Below the pieces are notes generated by a model. It saw only the letters and a program-made list of their open reading frames with translations, did no database searches and was not told the origin of the DNA. 64,000 nucleotides of DNA. Source: Streptomyces roseicoloratus (lineage in GTDB: Bacteria; Actinomycetota; Actinomycetes; Streptomycetales; Streptomycetaceae). The stretch spans positions 1 through 64,000 of the forward strand of contig NZ_SDOY01000113.1 in assembly GCF_004117935.1 (NCBI RefSeq). Reading direction: 5' to 3'. How positions within the stretch are numbered: position 1 is the first letter of the stretch; every line of letters starts with the position of its first letter. Position numbers and translations under genes: made by a program. Positions 8,460 through 15,962 of the stretch are shown here, piece by piece.

Positions 8460-9380
8460 TCAGGCGGTGATCCAGTCGCTGGTGGCGATCACCGGCTGGA
8501 CGCCGTCGCGGTGGATGGTGCCCTCGATCAGGCCGTACATCCGGTCGGCGGCGTAGTACACCTCGTTGTCGTTCTTGAGGCCGAAGGGCTCGAGGTCGAC
8601 GAGGAAGTGGTGCTTGTTCGGGAGGTTGAGGCGGACCTCGTTGACGCTCCCGCAGTTGTCGAGGACCCGCTCGGCCATCGCGTTCAGCGTCTGCTGCAGG
8701 GAGTAGCTGTACGTCTCTGCGAAGGCCTCCAGCATGTGGCGCCTGACCTGCCGGTACGAGCGGTCCCAGTCGAACTCCGGCTCGCCGGCGGCGGTCGCGG
8801 AGTGCGCCCAGCGGGCCGTGACCTTGGTGGCCAGGATGCGGTCGTAGGCCTCCTGGAGGGTCGTGTACCTGTCCTTGATGAAGCCGTGGAACTCGGAGTT
8901 GGTCGAGTTCATGACGGTCAGTTCCTTCAGGCCGGAGACGACCTGGAGCTGACCGGTGTGACCGTTGTACGTGACCTGCGCGGTGCGCACCTCCTGGCCC
9001 TTGCGGACGAACGAGTGCTGCTCGGCGCGCGTGGGCACGGAGACCCGGTCCCAGGCGAACTCCTCGACCCGGATCTGCGCCTCGTGGATCACCGGCTGCG
9101 CGTGCACGAAGTGCTTGGCGAGCAGGATGGCGAACGCCTCGGGCGAGGCGATGCCGTGTTCCTTCGCGAAGGCGTAGACGGTGTTCTTGGTGGTGTCGGT
9201 CGGCAGACAGTTGCCGTTGTCACCGGTCAGGTGGACCTCGCGGAACTCGCCGCGCAGGGCGACGGAGACGTTCAGGTCGCGGATCTCGTGCCAGGCGCCC
9301 TCGTTGCCCTGACGGGTGATCGTGACGATGCGGTTCTCGGCCTTGCCGTACTGGTTCTGGGCCAGGACGTGCTTGCTCAT
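8460..9380 (-). CDS. pucL: Urate oxidase (factor-independent urate hydroxylase)
   Basis: 306 residues, normal length for cofactor-free uricase, which oxidises urate to 5-hydroxyisourate in purine breakdown. Family hallmarks: NQYGKAENRIVTI near the N terminus with the conserved Lys13, the TDTTKNT segment at 61-67 that holds the catalytic Thr, the FVHAQP and SFVRKG segments and the C-terminal NLPNKHHFLVDL with the catalytic-relay His. A GGAGC ribosome site precedes the ATG at 9380. The enzymes for the next steps (HIU hydrolase, OHCU decarboxylase) are not in the window, though a nucleobase permease and amidohydrolase occur far away at the right end. No clear operator was identified in the 197-base upstream gap. 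Confidence 0.97.
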   Translation of the reverse strand: MSKHVLAQNQYGKAENRIVTITRQGNEGAWHEIRDLNVSVALRGEFREVHLTGDNGNCLPTDTTKNTVYAFAKEHGIASPEAFAILLAKHFVHAQPVIHEAQIRVEEFAWDRVSVPTRAEQHSFVRKGQEVRTAQVTYNGHTGQLQVVSGLKELTVMNSTNSEFHGFIKDRYTTLQEAYDRILATKVTARWAHSATAAGEPEFDWDRSYRQVRRHMLEAFAETYSYSLQQTLNAMAERVLDNCGSVNEVRLNLPNKHHFLVDLEPFGLKNDNEVYYAADRMYGLIEGTIHRDGVQPVIATSDWITA

Positions 9381-9577
9381 GGCGTTGCTCCTGCGGGTAC
9401 GTGGAAACGTGGTCCCCGTACGCCCGGCGTCCAGCGCCGCGCATCGCGTGACGCTCCCCGCCGTCCGGCCCCGCGCCAGTGGGGCCGCCCCGGGACTGAC
9501 GAGCATCCCGGTCCGTAGGTGTGTTCGCCACGGATTGCAGCACAGGCCGCCCCTGATCGACAAGAGGCGGCGAACGA

Positions 9578-9988
9578 TCACCCGCCGGAATTCCGGTCGC
9601 CGCCGGCCGCCTCGGCGGCGATCCGGTCGAACTGCGCGCCCATCGCCGCGGAGAGCGCCTGGGCGGCGGACAGCGGCCGGACCATCACCGTGAAGTCGTC
9701 GATCAGACCGTCCTCGTCGAAGTGCAGGAAGTCGCAGCCGTTGATCTCCCGGTCTCCCACCTTCGCCGTGAAGACGAGGGCCTGGTCGCGGCCGTCCGCG
9801 CCGACGATCTCCCGCACGTAGCGGAAGTCGGTGAAGACGCGGGTGACACCGCGCAGGATGGCCGCCGTGATCGCCTTGCCCGGGTACGGCCTGAACGCCA
9901 CGGGGCTGGTGAAGACGACGTCCTCGGCGAGCAGGGCCTCGACCGCGGCGTGGTCGCCGGCCTCGACCGCCTGACGGAAGGACTTCAT
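9578..9988 (-). CDS. Nuclear transport factor 2 / SnoaL-like family protein
   Basis: 136 residues with the NTF2-fold layout: an N-terminal helix (FRQAVEAGDHAAVEALL), LAEDVVFTSPVAF, then strands ending in CDFLHFDEDGLIDDFTVMVRP. Proteins of this kind include steroid isomerases, SnoaL cyclases and many small hydrophobic-ligand binders; the active-site residues that would separate them are not clear here. GGAGG lies at the right distance before the ATG at 9988. A TCAA-N4-TTGA dyad lies about 23 bases upstream of the start and may be its operator. It is transcribed in the same direction as pucL but 200 bases away. Confidence 0.82.
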   Translation of the reverse strand: MKSFRQAVEAGDHAAVEALLAEDVVFTSPVAFRPYPGKAITAAILRGVTRVFTDFRYVREIVGADGRDQALVFTAKVGDREINGCDFLHFDEDGLIDDFTVMVRPLSAAQALSAAMGAQFDRIAAEAAGGDRNSGG

Positions 9989-10010
9989 ACCTACCAGCCT
10001 CCATGACTAC

Positions 10011-10022
10011 TCAACAAATTGA
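10011..10022. promoter_or_regulatory. Operator-like dyad upstream of NTF2-fold gene
   Basis: TCAA-CAAA-TTGA, a short inverted repeat in an unusually A+T-rich patch (about 10010-10027) just upstream of the start at 9988. Its position over the expected promoter suggests a repressor site; the regulator is unknown. Confidence 0.35.
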
Positions 10023-10059
10023 ATATCTCTGGAGGAAGGGTAGAGGCTCCCGCGGCGAT

Positions 10060-10145
10060 CGGTCCAGTCCCGGCCGGCGATCGGTCGAGCCCCGTCCGGC
10101 GGTCGGTCGAGCCCCGTCCGGTGGGCTGTCCGGCGGGCCGTCCGG
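10060..10145. repeat. Direct repeats 3' of PfpI gene
   Basis: Related units containing GGTCGAGCCCCGTCCGG occur twice in succession, flanked by degenerate CGATCGGTC and GTCCGGCGG copies, in the gap between the PfpI stop and the NTF2 promoter region. Non-coding; role unknown. Confidence 0.6.
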
Positions 10146-10149
10146 CGGT

Positions 10150-10845
10150 TCAGGCCAGCTTCTTGAGCAGCTCGACGGCGAGCGGGGCCGAGGAGGCCGG
10201 GTTCTGGCCGGTGACCAGGTTGCGGTCGACGACGACGTTCGGCGCCCACGGCTCGCCGGGCCTGACGTCCAGGCCCGCCTCGCCGAGCCGGGTCTCCAGG
10301 AGCCACTTCGCGCGCTCGCCGAGCCCCGCCTGCATCTCCTCCGCGTCGGTGAACGCGGCGACCCGGTAGCCCGCGAAGGCGTTGTCGCCGTCCTCCGTCC
10401 GGGCGGCGAGCAGGGCGGCCGAGCCGTGGCAGACGACGCCGAGCGGCTTGCCCGACTCCAGGGCGGCGACCAGGAGCCGCCCGGAGGCGGCGTCGACCGC
10501 GAGGTCCTCCATCGGGCCGTGGCCGCCGGGGTAGAAGACGGCGTCGTAGTCGGCGGGATCCACGTCCTCCAGCTTCACCGGGCTCTTGAGCTCGCCCATG
10601 GCCGCCAGGGCCGCGGCGACCCGGTCGGCGCCCTCCCGGCCGCCGTTGACCTCGGGCGCGAGGCTGCCCGCGTCCACGGTCGGCACGACCCCGCCCGGCG
10701 TCGCGACGACGACGTCGTGCCCGGCCGCGGTGAAGGCCTCGTGCGGCGCGACGGCCTCCTCGGCCCAGAAGCCGGTGGGGTGCTCGGTACCGTCGGCCAG
10801 CGTCCAGTGGTCGGCACCGGTCATCACGAAAAGGATCTTTGACAT
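10150..10845 (-). CDS. DJ-1/PfpI family (Hsp31-like) protein
   Basis: 231 residues, a class I glutamine amidotransferase-like fold. The nucleophile elbow is GVVCHGSAALL with Cys139 followed by His140; the conserved acidic position is in GFWAEE (residues 25-30), and FYPGGHGPMEDL (104-115) matches the Hsp31/YajL subgroup. Members act as glyoxalase III, chaperone or peptidase; which applies cannot be read from the sequence. The ATG at 10845 has GGAG seven bases upstream. The 30-bp palindrome at 10947-10976 lies about 100 bases upstream and separates it from the LLM gene on the same strand. Confidence 0.9.
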   Translation of the reverse strand: MSKILFVMTGADHWTLADGTEHPTGFWAEEAVAPHEAFTAAGHDVVVATPGGVVPTVDAGSLAPEVNGGREGADRVAAALAAMGELKSPVKLEDVDPADYDAVFYPGGHGPMEDLAVDAASGRLLVAALESGKPLGVVCHGSAALLAARTEDGDNAFAGYRVAAFTDAEEMQAGLGERAKWLLETRLGEAGLDVRPGEPWAPNVVVDRNLVTGQNPASSAPLAVELLKKLA

Positions 10846-10946
10846 CGGAGTGCTCCGGAAGTGACGGGCCCCTGCGGGGCCGGTGGAAGAAGCGATGTCG
10901 TCGACGGTAAGGCGGCCCACCCATAGGGATCCAATGAAGAAGGCAA

Positions 10947-10976
10947 TGCCTGCCATCGGATATCCGATGGCAGGCA
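10947..10976 (-). terminator. Perfect 30-bp palindrome, probable terminator of LLM gene
   Basis: TGCCTGCCATCGGAT followed immediately by its exact reverse complement. On the minus strand it begins 18 bases after the LLM oxidoreductase stop and is followed by a T-rich stretch, so a terminator with a 13-bp stem and ATAT loop is the likeliest reading. Because it also lies upstream of the PfpI gene it could serve as an operator. Confidence 0.65.
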
Positions 10977-10993
10977 CTCGTCCGCCCGTGACC

Positions 10994-11959
10994 TCAGCGC
11001 TCGCGCAGGGCCGGCAGCAGCGTCTGCTCGGCCCAGCGCAGGAACGGCCCCTGGTGCCCGCCGCCGATCTGCACCAGCGCGAGGTCCGTGAAGCCCGCCT
11101 CCTCGTACTCCCGGGCCGCCTTCACCACCGCGTCGGGATCGTCCCCGCAGGGGATCGCCTCCGCCACGTCCTCACGGCGGACGCACGCGGTGGCCTGCTC
11201 GAACCCGGCGGGCAGCGGCAGCTCGGCGTTCACGTGCCAGCCGCCGACCGCCCAGCGGAACTGCTCGTGCGCACGGGCCACGGCGGCGTCCCGGTCGGTG
11301 TCGTAACAGACCGGAAGCTGGCCGAACCGGGGCTTGCCCGCACCGCCGTGGGCGTCGAAGGCGTCCACGAGCTCCCGCTCCGGCTCGGTCGCGATCAGCA
11401 GGTCGCCGTGCCGCCCGGCCAGGGCGCAGGAGCGGGGCCCGGAGGCGGCGATCCCGATCGGAGGCGGCGTCTCGGGCAGGTCCCAGAGCCGGGCGGCGTC
11501 GACCTGGAAGTGCCGCCCGCGCCGGGTCACGTACCCGCCCGCGAACAGGTCCCGGATGATCCCGACGGCCTCTTCCAGCCGGTCGAGCCGGACCCGTGCG
11601 GAGGGCCAGCCCTCGGTGGCGACGTGCTCGTTGAGGTTCTCGCCGGAGCCGAGGCCGAGCCGGAAGCGGCCCTCGGACAGCAGCTGCACGGTCGCCGCCT
11701 TCTGCGCGACCACGGCCGGGTGGTAGCGGAAGGTCGGGCAGGTCACGAAGGTCATCAGCGGAATCGTGGACGTGGCCTGCGCCGCCGCGCCCAGCACGCT
11801 CCACGCGTACGGCGAGTGCCCCTGGGCCTCCAGCCACGGGAACGAGTGGTCCGAGACCACGGAGAAGTCGAAGCCCACGGCCTCCGCCTCGACCACGTGC
11901 CGGACCAGCTCACGCGGGCCGGCCTGCTCGGTCATCATCGTGTAGCCGATGTGCATCAT
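10994..11959 (-). CDS. LLM class F420-dependent oxidoreductase
   Basis: 321 residues, luciferase-like monooxygenase fold of the F420-binding subgroup. Typical segments: IGYTMMTEQAG at the N terminus, FDFSVVSDHSFPW, PLMTFVTCPTFRYHPAVVAQKAATVQLLS and FRLGLGSGENLNEHV, the last being the G6PD/TIGR03557-like signature. The protein should use F420 to oxidise or reduce a small substrate; glucose-6-phosphate dehydrogenase-like members share these segments but the substrate cannot be assigned. Two adjacent ATG codons (11959, 11956) begin the protein; no strong ribosome site is seen. Longer reading of the frame upstream is Arg-rich and non-coding in character. Confidence 0.88.
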   Translation of the reverse strand: MMHIGYTMMTEQAGPRELVRHVVEAEAVGFDFSVVSDHSFPWLEAQGHSPYAWSVLGAAAQATSTIPLMTFVTCPTFRYHPAVVAQKAATVQLLSEGRFRLGLGSGENLNEHVATEGWPSARVRLDRLEEAVGIIRDLFAGGYVTRRGRHFQVDAARLWDLPETPPPIGIAASGPRSCALAGRHGDLLIATEPERELVDAFDAHGGAGKPRFGQLPVCYDTDRDAAVARAHEQFRWAVGGWHVNAELPLPAGFEQATACVRREDVAEAIPCGDDPDAVVKAAREYEEAGFTDLALVQIGGGHQGPFLRWAEQTLLPALRER

Positions 11960-12039
11960 GTGCCGCCGAGTGCCCCGTCCGCCCACGCGTAAACGGCCGG
12001 CGGTCCGCTCCCCGGCCGCCCCCGCCGACGGCCCGGGAT

Positions 12040-12750
12040 TCAGCCCTCGACGCCGGTGGCGGAGTGCGGGGCGCCGACCGGCTTGGACTCGGGGGAGCCG
12101 CGCTGACGGAGGTAGACGGACAGGACGGCCATCGCGGCGACGGCGAGCAGTTCCGACTGCCAGTTCTGCAGCGAGCGGTTCCAGAAGTCGGCGGACGCGA
12201 GGTACGCGCCCCAGTCGATCGGGGCCTGGAGCTGCCGCAGCCGAATGCCGTTGTACGCGGCGACACCGGCCACGGACTGGGCGAACCACGAGAACAGGAA
12301 GAAGCCCGCCATGACCAGGCCGAGCGAGCGGGAGTACAGGCCCTGGCGCCAGTCCTTCGTCCCCGCCCAGCGCGGCGAACCGGACTCCGCGTGCTCGCCC
12401 ATCCGCTGCATGCGGTCGCTCTCGGTCCCCGCGCGGTCGAGCGGCTTGGACTCCGGCGAGCCGCGCTGGACCAGGTGCACGGTGCCGAACACGTACAGGA
12501 AGAACTGCAGGAACTCGGACTGCCAGTTCTCGGTGACGTCGACGGCGAAGTCGGACGACATCAGGTACTCGCCGAACGCGATCTGCTGGAGTCCCTCGAC
12601 GGCCAGCTGCTCATTGAACTCGGCCCGGCCGGCGACGGCCTGGGCGGCGAGGACCACGAAGAAGGCGGCGCCGAAGGCGAGGGTGAGACTGTTCGACCGC
12701 CAGAACCCCACGCGCCGCTCGTTCCCCTGCCCGGACCCTCGCCCGGTCAC
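12040..12750 (-). CDS. DUF6766 family membrane protein with internal duplication
   Basis: 236 residues, at least four membrane helices. The protein is two tandem copies of one unit: WQSEFLQFFLYVFGTVHL then QRGSPESKP (about residues 75-105) returns as WQSELLAVAAMAVLSVYL then QRGSPESKP near the C terminus, and each copy is preceded by a helix pair ending in AVAG-x-x-x-(F/Y)N. Such proteins are annotated DUF6766 with unknown function. The GTG start at 12750 overlaps the stop of a 27-codon ORF by four bases (GTGA), and that ORF follows a lipoprotein gene, so the three genes probably form one operon. The repeated polar QRGSPESKP tail probably faces the cytoplasm. Confidence 0.85.
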   Translation of the reverse strand: MTGRGSGQGNERRVGFWRSNSLTLAFGAAFFVVLAAQAVAGRAEFNEQLAVEGLQQIAFGEYLMSSDFAVDVTENWQSEFLQFFLYVFGTVHLVQRGSPESKPLDRAGTESDRMQRMGEHAESGSPRWAGTKDWRQGLYSRSLGLVMAGFFLFSWFAQSVAGVAAYNGIRLRQLQAPIDWGAYLASADFWNRSLQNWQSELLAVAAMAVLSVYLRQRGSPESKPVGAPHSATGVEG

Positions 12751-12830
12751 CTGTGCATCGCTCCGATCGCGGTGAAGTAGGCGAGGCCGCCCAGGATCGT
12801 CAGGACACAGCCGATGAACACGGCCCTCAT
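12747..12830 (-). CDS. 27-residue small membrane protein, coupled to DUF6766 gene
   Basis: A 27-codon ORF from ATG 12830. The product is a single hydrophobic helix (starts MRAVFIGCVLTILGGLAYFT, ends AMHR). Support for it being real: a strong GGGAGGG ribosome site seven bases upstream, a four-base GTGA overlap with the DUF6766 start, and only four bases between the lipoprotein stop and its ATG, so it exactly fills the gap between two genes. It is too short for most gene finders. A role as partner of the DUF6766 protein or as a translational coupler is inference. Confidence 0.65.
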   Translation of the reverse strand: MRAVFIGCVLTILGGLAYFTAIGAMHR

Positions 12831-12834
12831 CGCG

Positions 12835-13254
12835 TCACCCTCCCTCGAGCGAGCAGTCGTACGGCTCGTCCTCCGCCCGCGGTTCACAGCCGGCCGCGGT
12901 CACCAGCCAGCCACCCGCGAACTGCGACAGGAACAGCGTGTCGCCCGTCATCCGCAGCAGGGCGTCCCGGCCGTACACGTCGACGTGCCGCGCCGCACCG
13001 GCCTTCGGCAGCCCCAGCTCCCGCAGGGCCGGTCCGCACGGACCCTTGGCGTCCTGCTCGACCTGCGAGCGGGTCTCGGGCGCCAGCAGCGCGCAGCCGG
13101 TCCGGTAGTCGCCGGCGGCCAGCGCCGCCGTGAACCGCCGCCCCGCGTCCGTGGCGCCTTGCTCGCGCGCCGGAGACGCGCCGCACCCAGCCAGGACGCA
13201 CAGCAGCGCCGCCGTGCCGAGCAGCGCACCGGCCGCACGCGGAATCACCGACAT
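12835..13254 (-). CDS. Small predicted lipoprotein
   Basis: 139 residues with a classical lipoprotein signal: Arg near the N terminus, a hydrophobic core and the lipobox VLAGC, after which the Cys would be lipidated and the protein held on the outer face of the membrane. The mature part (AGRRFTAALAAGDYRTGCALLAPETRSQVE) resembles the NTF2/Mce-associated-like small domains that many actinobacterial lipoproteins carry, with a second conserved Cys pair (TGCALL, KGPCGPAL). No enzyme motif. It is the first gene of the probable operon with the 27-residue ORF and the DUF6766 gene. Confidence 0.82.
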   Translation of the reverse strand: MSVIPRAAGALLGTAALLCVLAGCGASPAREQGATDAGRRFTAALAAGDYRTGCALLAPETRSQVEQDAKGPCGPALRELGLPKAGAARHVDVYGRDALLRMTGDTLFLSQFAGGWLVTAAGCEPRAEDEPYDCSLEGG

Positions 13255-13383
13255 GCCCCCACCCTGCACGCGCCGGGCGCGCGCAGGGGGCGACACTCCG
13301 GCCGCGCGCCTTCCCGGCCCGCGGCCCACCCGTTCGGCCGACTCCTGAAGGCGGTCGCCGCGGATCCCGGGTGAGCTGGAGAC

Positions 13384-13533
13384 ATGGGCCGTCCCGAGTT
13401 CATCCCGCTGGCCGCAGGGCTGTTGGTCCTCGTGCTCGCCCTTCCGTGGATCAACGGGTTCTGGGAGGACCTCAGCGCACCGCCGGGGCCCATGACGGGC
13501 CTGATCAGCGTCACCTCGCGGGCGCACGGGTGA
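13384..13533 (+). CDS. 49-residue small membrane protein, coupled to methyltransferase
   Basis: A 49-codon ORF from ATG 13384. The product has one hydrophobic helix near the N terminus (IPLAAGLLVLVLALPWINGF) and a short polar tail. Its TGA overlaps the GTG start of the methyltransferase gene in a GTGA tetranucleotide, and third codon positions are nearly all G or C. GGAG lies only two bases before the ATG, so a leaderless start from a TGAGCT box is also possible. Function unknown; the overlap implies co-translation with the methyltransferase. Confidence 0.6.
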   Translation: MGRPEFIPLAAGLLVLVLALPWINGFWEDLSAPPGPMTGLISVTSRAHG

Positions 13534-14402
13534 GCGCGCCGGGCGGTGCCCCGGGCGGCGGCGGTGGTGGCGACGCGGACGGTGGCGGCGGCGGACGGTA
13601 CGGCGAAGCCGTCTTCCGGCCCGAGCAGGCGGGCGAGGGCGAGCGCATCGACTTCGGCGCGCTCGCCTACGACGACATCACCCTGGCGCGACTGCGGGCG
13701 CTGGGAGCCGGTCCGGGATGGCGCTGCCTCGACGTGGGCGCCGGCACGGGCACGGTGGCGCACCGGCTGCTCGACGAGGCCGGGGTGGACTCCGTGCTGG
13801 CAGTGGACCGCGACGTCCGCTTCCTCGCCCGGCGGGCCGTGCCCGGACTCGACGTGGCCGAGGCCGACGTCACCGCGCCGGACTTCGCCGCCGGCCGCGG
13901 CCGGTTCCGGCTCGTCCACGCGCGGTTCGTGCTCATGCACCTGCCCGAACGCGAGCGGCTGATCCGCACCCTGGCCCGGCTCGTCGAGCCCGGCGGGGTG
14001 CTGGTGCTCAGCGACGCGGTGGACCTGACGAGCGACCGTGCGGGATCGGACGGCACGCCGTACGCGCTCGCCATGCGGGCGATGTGGCGGGGGCTGCGGG
14101 CGGAGATCGGCACCGACGTCTCGTGGGTGCCCTCGTGCCCCGGCCTGCTGCGCGATGCCGGACTCACCGGCGTCGCCGCCGAGATCCACGTGCCGCCGTT
14201 GGTGCCCGGCAGCCCCATCAGCCGCTTCTGGGCGGACACCTGGCAGCGCGGCCGCGCCGCGATGCTGGCCACCGGACTGATCGACGACGAAGGTCTCGAC
14301 GAGGCGATCCGCTACCTGGACTCCGACGGGTGCGCGGCGCTGTCCGCGGGGATGCTGACCGCGTGGGGCCGTAAGGCCGCCACGGGGGCCGTCGCGCCGT
14401 AG
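13530..14402 (+). CDS. SAM-dependent methyltransferase, class I
   Basis: 290 residues from GTG 13530. After a Gly-rich N terminus of about 22 residues (encoded by a GGC/GGT tract) comes a Rossmann methyltransferase domain: motif I CLDVGAGTGTVAHRL at about 66-80, the acidic end of strand 2 at LAVDRD, and LVHARFVLMHLPERER followed by EPGGVLVLSD for motifs IV-V. This subgroup (type 11/25) methylates small molecules; the acceptor is unknown. It replaces the usual start region by coupling to the 49-residue ORF. It converges on the 14475 gene across a bidirectional terminator. Confidence 0.9.
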   Translation: MSAPGGAPGGGGGGDADGGGGGRYGEAVFRPEQAGEGERIDFGALAYDDITLARLRALGAGPGWRCLDVGAGTGTVAHRLLDEAGVDSVLAVDRDVRFLARRAVPGLDVAEADVTAPDFAAGRGRFRLVHARFVLMHLPERERLIRTLARLVEPGGVLVLSDAVDLTSDRAGSDGTPYALAMRAMWRGLRAEIGTDVSWVPSCPGLLRDAGLTGVAAEIHVPPLVPGSPISRFWADTWQRGRAAMLATGLIDDEGLDEAIRYLDSDGCAALSAGMLTAWGRKAATGAVAP

Positions 14403-14412
14403 CCGTGGTGGG

Positions 14413-14463
14413 CCGTCCGCGGCGCCGGCCCGGTCACCGGGACCGAACCGCAGCCGCGGACGG
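14413..14463. terminator. Bidirectional terminator between convergent genes
   Basis: Perfect 11-bp arms CCGTCCGCGGC (14413-14423) and GCCGCGGACGG (14453-14463) around a 29-base loop that has its own short hairpin. It sits exactly between the stops of the convergent methyltransferase and 14475 genes. Confidence 0.65.
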
Positions 14464-14474
14464 GACGACGGCCT

Positions 14475-15224
14475 TCAGGACGCCGGCCCGCGATCCGACC
14501 CGCGATCGTGGTCCGCGCCCTGGCTGAGCAGCCGCTGGAAGAACGAGCGGTACTGGCGCAGGGCCGTGCGCAGGGCCTCCGTGTCGACGTCCTCGCCCTG
14601 CTTCCACTGGCCTTCGAGGGTGCGCCGGTGGTCGGCGAAGGTGGCGGCGAGCTTCTGCATCACGTCGGCGACGAGGGTGTCGGCCGCGTGCACGGCCTCG
14701 CGGGGATCGTCGACGAACATGCTCTGGATGTCGTGCCAGCGGGTGCGGAAGCTCTCCTCGTCCGCCGCCTCCATCAGTCGCGGCGACCCGTCGACGGTGC
14801 GGTCCGGGCGGTCGGCCCGGACCCCGCCGTCCGCCTCGGTGACGCCGGTGTCGGTACCCGTACGGCTGTCGGCGCCGGCGTCGGTCCCCGTACGGCTGTA
14901 GGCGTCGGAGTCGGCGTCGGAAACGGTGCCGGTCTCGGCGCCGGTGTCAGTGTCGGGGAAGGTGCCGGTTCCGGTCTCGGTGACCGCGTCACCCGTCCGG
15001 TCCGTACGGACGCCCGTCCCGGTGTCCGTGCCGCCGGGGTCGCCGGGGCCACCGCGTTCACCGGTGCCGCCGGGGCTGTCGTCGCCGCTCGTGGGGATGC
15101 TTTCGCCGGGGTACGCCGGTGGTGCGGCGGGGTCCGTCCCGCGCTCGTTCCCGGCCGGGCGGCGGGCGATGTCCTCGGTCGACAGGCCGGTGTCGGGGCG
15201 TCCGGAAGTGTCGTTGTCGCGCAT
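14475..15224 (-). CDS. Conserved hypothetical protein with long Thr/Asp/Gly-rich region
   Basis: 249 residues with two parts. Residues 1 to about 150 are low complexity, dominated by Thr, Asp and Gly in repeated TDTGTG/RTGTDTG patterns, surely disordered. The C-terminal about 95 residues (SFRTRWHDIQSMFVDDPREAVHAADTLV onward) are helical and clearly homologous to the C terminus of the adjacent gene product at 15241-15801 (same W-x-x-(I/V)-Q-x-x-F-V-D-x-P-x-x-A-V-x-x-A-D pattern, then a long RTLE helix and a final Y-R-x-(F/L)-F-x-x-L-L). The two genes are 16 bases apart and co-oriented, so a tandem duplication followed by loss of the membrane helix here is likely. Function unknown. Confidence 0.8.
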   Translation of the reverse strand: MRDNDTSGRPDTGLSTEDIARRPAGNERGTDPAAPPAYPGESIPTSGDDSPGGTGERGGPGDPGGTDTGTGVRTDRTGDAVTETGTGTFPDTDTGAETGTVSDADSDAYSRTGTDAGADSRTGTDTGVTEADGGVRADRPDRTVDGSPRLMEAADEESFRTRWHDIQSMFVDDPREAVHAADTLVADVMQKLAATFADHRRTLEGQWKQGEDVDTEALRTALRQYRSFFQRLLSQGADHDRGSDRGPAS

Positions 15225-15240
15225 GCCGAAGTCCTGCCTC

Positions 15241-15801
15241 TCAGGGCCGGCCGGAGCCGGGCCGGTTTCCGTCGGCGAGCAGTTCCTCGAAGAGGACCCG
15301 GTAGTGGATCATCGCCCCGCGCAGCTGCTCCGTGGTGGCCTCGTGTCGTGAGCTGAGGTGCTCGACGTCGTGGGCCGCGCGGTAGTGCTCCAGGGTGCGG
15401 CCGTGCTCGACGGACAGGTCACGGGCCTGCTGGTCGAAGTTCTCCGTGGGATAGCCCCGCTCGCGCATGACGGCCGTCACCAGGCGGTCAGCGTCGTGCA
15501 CCGCCGTCTCGGGGTGGTCGACGAACTGCTCCTGCACGCCCCGCCACTCGCTCAGGTATCGCTTCCTCAGGTCCTCGTCGAGCGGGCGGATGTCGAGCGA
15601 GTCGTGCCGCTCCTCGCGTGCGCCGAGGTCGTGCTCGGCCGCCCGCCTGCCGCCCGCCTCGTCGACCGTGCGGTCGTACTCGGAGCCGTAACGCTCCCGG
15701 AGCCGGTTCCGTCTGCGGCGGTCGAGCACGAAGGCCAGGACGATCAGGACGACCACGACCGCGATCGGTATGACGATGGCCAGTACGGTTCCTGTGGACA
15801 T
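15241..15801 (-). CDS. Membrane-anchored conserved hypothetical protein (paralogue of 14475 product)
   Basis: 186 residues. Residues about 4-27 form one membrane helix (VLAIVIPIAVVVVLIVLAFVL) followed by a run of Arg, so the rest should be cytoplasmic. The C-terminal helical domain (YLSEWRGVQEQFVDHPETAVHDADRLVTAVM, then SVEHGRTLEHY and YRVLFEELL) is shared with the next gene product. Start ATG at 15801. On the minus strand GTTTC-N14-GGGCAG (15849-15873) resembles, with one mismatch in the -10, the promoter read by SigB-family factors, but this is weak. No catalytic motif; function unknown. Confidence 0.8.
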   Translation of the reverse strand: MSTGTVLAIVIPIAVVVVLIVLAFVLDRRRRNRLRERYGSEYDRTVDEAGGRRAAEHDLGAREERHDSLDIRPLDEDLRKRYLSEWRGVQEQFVDHPETAVHDADRLVTAVMRERGYPTENFDQQARDLSVEHGRTLEHYRAAHDVEHLSSRHEATTEQLRGAMIHYRVLFEELLADGNRPGSGRP

Positions 15802-15962
15802 GACCCGGCCCCCTTGAGTGTGACGGTGACGGGCTGTTCGCACCGCGCCTGCCCGGCTGCCGGCGACCGAAACGGCCCGTCGTCCGCGAGGTGCGACGAC
15901 GGGCCGTGGCGTCCGGTGGCGGGGTGCGTCCGTGGGCGGTGGGTGCCAACGGGCGGTGGGTG

